Shown in pieces: positions 4,898 to 6,659 of a stretch of 6,659 bases of DNA. The stretch is from the NCBI GenBank assembly GCA_023402915.1, contig JAEYFO010000284.1, positions 1 through 6,659 on the forward strand, in the 5' to 3' direction. Under the pieces are notes generated by a model. That model was not told the DNA's origin. It saw nothing but the letters and a program-made list of their open reading frames with translations, and made no database searches. This stretch comes from Bacillota bacterium. GTDB taxonomy: Bacteria > Bacillota > Clostridia > Christensenellales > CALWSW01. The first letter of the stretch is position 1, and the number at the start of each line of letters is the position of its first letter. The position numbers were made by a program, and so were the translations under genes.

Positions 4898-6070
4898 CTA
4901 CTTTTTGCTTCGATAGGCTTCGATCTCCTCCTGATACGCGCCGTACACCTCGCCGATGACTTCCTTCCACGTGCGCGCCAGCGTCCGCTTCGCCCCTTCG
5001 CCCACGCGCTTTCTGCGCGCTTCGTCGGCAAAGGCGCGCCCCATGGCCGCGGCGATGCTCTCGGCGGAATCCTCGCAAAGGAAGGCGTTTTCCCCCTCCG
5101 TCACGCCGTCCGCCGCGTTGCTCCCTTCCACCAAAATGGCCGGGCAGCCCATGGCCGCCGCTTCCCGCAGCACCACGGGGGCGTTGTCATAGAGGGAGGG
5201 GAAGGTGAACAGCTGCGCCCGCACATAGAGCTTGGAGAGCAGTTCGCGGTCAAGGATTTTTCCCGTGAACGTCACGCAGTCCGAAAGGCCCAGCTCCTCC
5301 GCCTGCTTTTCCAGCTGCTCTTTGGCGTAGCCCTCGCCCACCATGAGCATCTTGAACACGCCGCCGTTCTTTCGATAGAGCGCCGCCGCGTCCAGCAGTT
5401 TTTTGAGGTTTTTCTGAAAAATCTGCTGCCCCACAAAGAGCATGAGCTTATCGTCCGGAGAAAGGCCGAACCGTTCCTCCACGTCCCGGCAGGCGCCCTC
5501 CCGGTCGGCGATCCCCGTGAAGTCCGTGCCGTTGCCCACCAGCCGCACCGGCCCTTTGTAGCCGTATTCCCGCAGGGTGTTTTCCGTGCCCCTGTTGACC
5601 GTCCAGACGCTGTCGGCGTGGTTGAAAAAGCCCACGACGTAATCCACGGCCTTTTTCGCGATCAGTTCGCTGTTGGTCGCCTGCTTGAAGTCGTCATAAA
5701 ACTTCGAATGGAACGTGGCGATCATGGGGATATCCAGCTTGCGCGCCAGACGCATGGCCGCGCGGCCGGAAAAGAACGGGGAATGGGCGTGGACCAGATC
5801 GGGCAGATAGCCGATCTCCCGCTCGCGAAATTCAAAATCCACCTTGGGCACTCCCAGCCGGTAGGGCGCGTGACCCACCAGCGGGATGGACGCAAAGCGC
5901 ACCACGGGGAAAGGATCGTCGTCCACGTAATCCGGCACGTTCGGCACGGCCACATAGGCGCTGCAATATTCTTTCGTGAGCCAGTAGGCGTAATTGCGCA
6001 CGCAGGTGGCGACGCCGTCCACCACCGGCACGTAGGAATCGGAATACAGCCCAACCACCAATTTATCCAA
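4898..6070 (-). CDS. GT4-family glycosyltransferase
   Basis: This 390-residue GT-B fold retaining glycosyltransferase probably transfers a sugar from a nucleotide donor to a lipid or envelope polysaccharide acceptor at the cytoplasmic membrane face. The N-terminal acceptor domain shows YVPVVDGVAT (13-22), DLVHAHSPFFSGR (91-103) and TFHSKFYDDF (119-128). The linker to the donor domain has VGNGTDF (178-184). The donor domain has LFVGQQIFQKN (211-221), VGEGYAKEQLE (244-254), VTFTGKI (266-272) and FPSLYDNAPVVLREAAAMG (290-308). The last corresponds to the GT4 E-x7-E region, here D295-x7-E303. In family members with VGR...EKN the Arg and Lys contact donor phosphates; here the Arg position is Gln. 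The start is TTG at 6068-6070, chosen because AAAGGAG (6081-6087) lies ten bases upstream and the N-terminus fits the family. It has its own promoter at 6148-6177. The acceptor cannot be named; diacylglycerol glucosylation is one possibility. Confidence 0.9.
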   Translation of the reverse strand: MDKLVVGLYSDSYVPVVDGVATCVRNYAYWLTKEYCSAYVAVPNVPDYVDDDPFPVVRFASIPLVGHAPYRLGVPKVDFEFREREIGYLPDLVHAHSPFFSGRAAMRLARKLDIPMIATFHSKFYDDFKQATNSELIAKKAVDYVVGFFNHADSVWTVNRGTENTLREYGYKGPVRLVGNGTDFTGIADREGACRDVEERFGLSPDDKLMLFVGQQIFQKNLKKLLDAAALYRKNGGVFKMLMVGEGYAKEQLEKQAEELGLSDCVTFTGKILDRELLSKLYVRAQLFTFPSLYDNAPVVLREAAAMGCPAILVEGSNAADGVTEGENAFLCEDSAESIAAAMGRAFADEARRKRVGEGAKRTLARTWKEVIGEVYGAYQEEIEAYRSKK

Positions 6071-6147
6071 AGGGTACTCTCTCCTTTTTCTCTGCTTCTT
6101 TTCCGCCGGGGCAAAGGCCGCCCGCCCAGCGCAACGATACTCTTTTT

Positions 6148-6177
6148 AGTATAACGAAAAACCCCCGGCTTTGACAA
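6148..6177 (-). promoter_or_regulatory. Sigma-A-type promoter for the glycosyltransferase
   Basis: On the minus strand TTGTCA (6177-6172) and TATACT (6153-6148) are separated by 18 bases. They match consensus at five of six and four to five of six positions. Transcription would start near 6141, leaving a leader of about 70 bases before the TTG start. The -10 element overlaps an inverted repeat, ATACT-six bases-AGTAT (6137-6152), which straddles the likely start site and could bind a repressor; that role is inference. Confidence 0.72.
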
Positions 6178-6317
6178 GGGTGCATCCGCATCCCTGCCGC
6201 GGCCGGAGGTTCCATTTTCGCTTTTTCCTCGGTGGCTTTTCCGAATTTTTCACGTTTTCAAAAAGAATTTCCAAAAAAGAAGCGCACTCTTTCTTTTTTT
6301 CAAAAAGCGGCTTCGTA

Positions 6318-6336
6318 AAAGAACACAGCGTTCTTT
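6318..6336 (-). terminator. Candidate terminator for the FAD-dependent dehydrogenase gene
   Basis: On the transcribed strand AAAGAAC (6336-6330) pairs perfectly with GTTCTTT (6324-6318) around a five-base loop and is followed by one more T before ACG. It lies about 50 bases after the dehydrogenase stop. The stem is AT-rich and the U-tract short, so it is only a moderate terminator candidate. Confidence 0.4.
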
Positions 6337-6370
6337 CCGCGTTCCCTGTCCGTTCGGCACTGCTTTTCTC

Positions 6371-6403
6371 CCGAAAAATTCCGTTATTTCTTCAATTTTT
6401 CGG
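6371..6403 (-). terminator. Perfect 10-bp inverted repeat spanning the dehydrogenase stop codon
   Basis: CCGAAAAATT (6371-6380) is the exact reverse complement of AATTTTTCGG (6394-6403). The 13-base loop contains the TAA stop (6384-6386), so the 5' arm in RNA is the end of the coding sequence. The 3' arm holds a U5 run but is followed by GGGAG, not U. It may act as an unusual overlapping terminator or 3'-end stabiliser. Confidence 0.4.
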
Positions 6404-6659
6404 CGATATCCCGCGCAACGACCACGCCCGTGACCGAAGCCTGCATCAATCCGCGGGTGATGCCTGCGCCGTCGCCGATGGCGTAGAGGTTTTCCACCGC
6501 CGTCTCGAAGTTGTTGTTGACGCTCAGCTTGGAGGAATAGAACTTCACCTCCACGCCGTAGAGCAGCGTGTTCTTGGAATACAGGCCGGGGGCGACTTTA
6601 TCAAAAGCGCGCAGCGCTTCGATGATGCTCGTCAGATGGCGGTGGGGCAGCACGAAAGA
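6384..6659 (-). CDS. C-terminal 91 residues of a COG2509-type FAD-dependent dehydrogenase (partial)
   Basis: The frame is open from the right edge to TAA at 6384-6386. The upstream part, including the N-terminal FAD-binding Rossmann fold, lies outside the window. A GTG at 6651-6653 is internal, since codons before it remain open and no ribosome binding site can be seen. The segment ENLYAIGDGAGITRGLMQAS, followed by VTGVVVARDIAE, is the C-terminal FAD-contacting element of the uncharacterised FAD-dependent dehydrogenase family (COG2509), in which a GDGAG-type loop closes the flavin site. NTLLYGVEVKFYSSKL just before it also fits this family. Substrate and role are unknown. It appears to end its own transcription unit, since the glycosyltransferase downstream has its own promoter. 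Confidence 0.85.
   Translation of the reverse strand, partial: SFVLPHRHLTSIIEALRAFDKVAPGLYSKNTLLYGVEVKFYSSKLSVNNNFETAVENLYAIGDGAGITRGLMQASVTGVVVARDIAEKLKK

Larger units (their letters stand above)
6071..6383. other. Intergenic region between the FAD dehydrogenase end and the glycosyltransferase
   Basis: About 313 bases, AT-rich with many A/T runs on its right side, and with no supported gene. It holds the glycosyltransferase ribosome binding site (6081-6087), an operator-like inverted repeat (6137-6152) over the promoter (6148-6177), a terminator-like hairpin (6318-6336) and part of a stem over the upstream stop codon (6371-6403). Two direct copies of TTTTCAAAAAG lie at 6255-6265 and 6297-6307. 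Confidence 0.6.

Noticed and set aside
3393..6154. Plus-strand open frames of about 460-510 codons opposite the HlyD-like gene and the glycosyltransferase
   Set aside because: Products are rich in His, Arg and Asp with no recognisable fold, and the minus-strand genes are well supported by motifs and ribosome binding sites.
6155..6180. Possible terminator from an ACCC/GGGG pairing followed by T5
   Set aside because: Only about four pairs can form around a long loop, and the stretch is better explained as the -35 to -10 spacer of the glycosyltransferase promoter.

Overview
This window looks like a chromosomal piece of a GC-rich member of the Firmicutes, most likely a Clostridia/Oscillospirales-type gut anaerobe. 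That placement is inferred from the gene set (sepF, a DivIVA-domain protein, yggS, a DUF5665-type protein), from strong AGGAGG-like ribosome binding sites and from GC-rich codons with AT-richer intergenic DNA. It cannot be fixed to a genus from sequence reading alone. All supported genes lie on the minus strand, so transcription runs from high to low coordinates. The long open frames on the plus strand are shadows of these genes.

Layout in transcription order. At the right edge is the C-terminal end of a COG2509-type FAD-dependent dehydrogenase (6384-6659). About 310 bases of AT-rich intergenic DNA follow, holding stem-loops and a clear sigma-A-type promoter (6148-6177). That promoter serves a GT4-family glycosyltransferase (4898-6070, TTG start). 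After a hairpin-rich 128-base gap come a membrane-anchored HlyD-like protein (3591-4769) and then yggS (2837-3520), a PLP-binding homeostasis protein. A second strong promoter (2793-2821) begins just after yggS and drives sepF (2170-2652) through a long, structured leader. A 391-base gap without a convincing gene separates sepF from a DivIVA-domain protein with a very long Pro/Glu/Ala-rich tail (495-1778). At the left edge a DUF5665-like small membrane protein starts at 246 and runs off the window.

The core is a variant of the cell-division cluster known in Bacillus subtilis as ylmE(yggS)-sepF-ylmG-ylmH-divIVA. Here ylmG and ylmH are absent between sepF and divIVA, and a HlyD-like envelope protein sits upstream of yggS. 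SepF (FtsZ-ring membrane anchor) and DivIVA (pole/septum coiled-coil scaffold) are expected at the division site. The glycosyltransferase and HlyD-like protein suggest envelope functions alongside them.

I see no mobile element, CRISPR array, rRNA or tRNA. The least explained items are the structured sepF leader, the long DivIVA tail with four tryptophan motifs, the altered DivIVA membrane-binding residues, and the HlyD-like protein with no visible transporter partner. None of these shows a wholly new system by itself.
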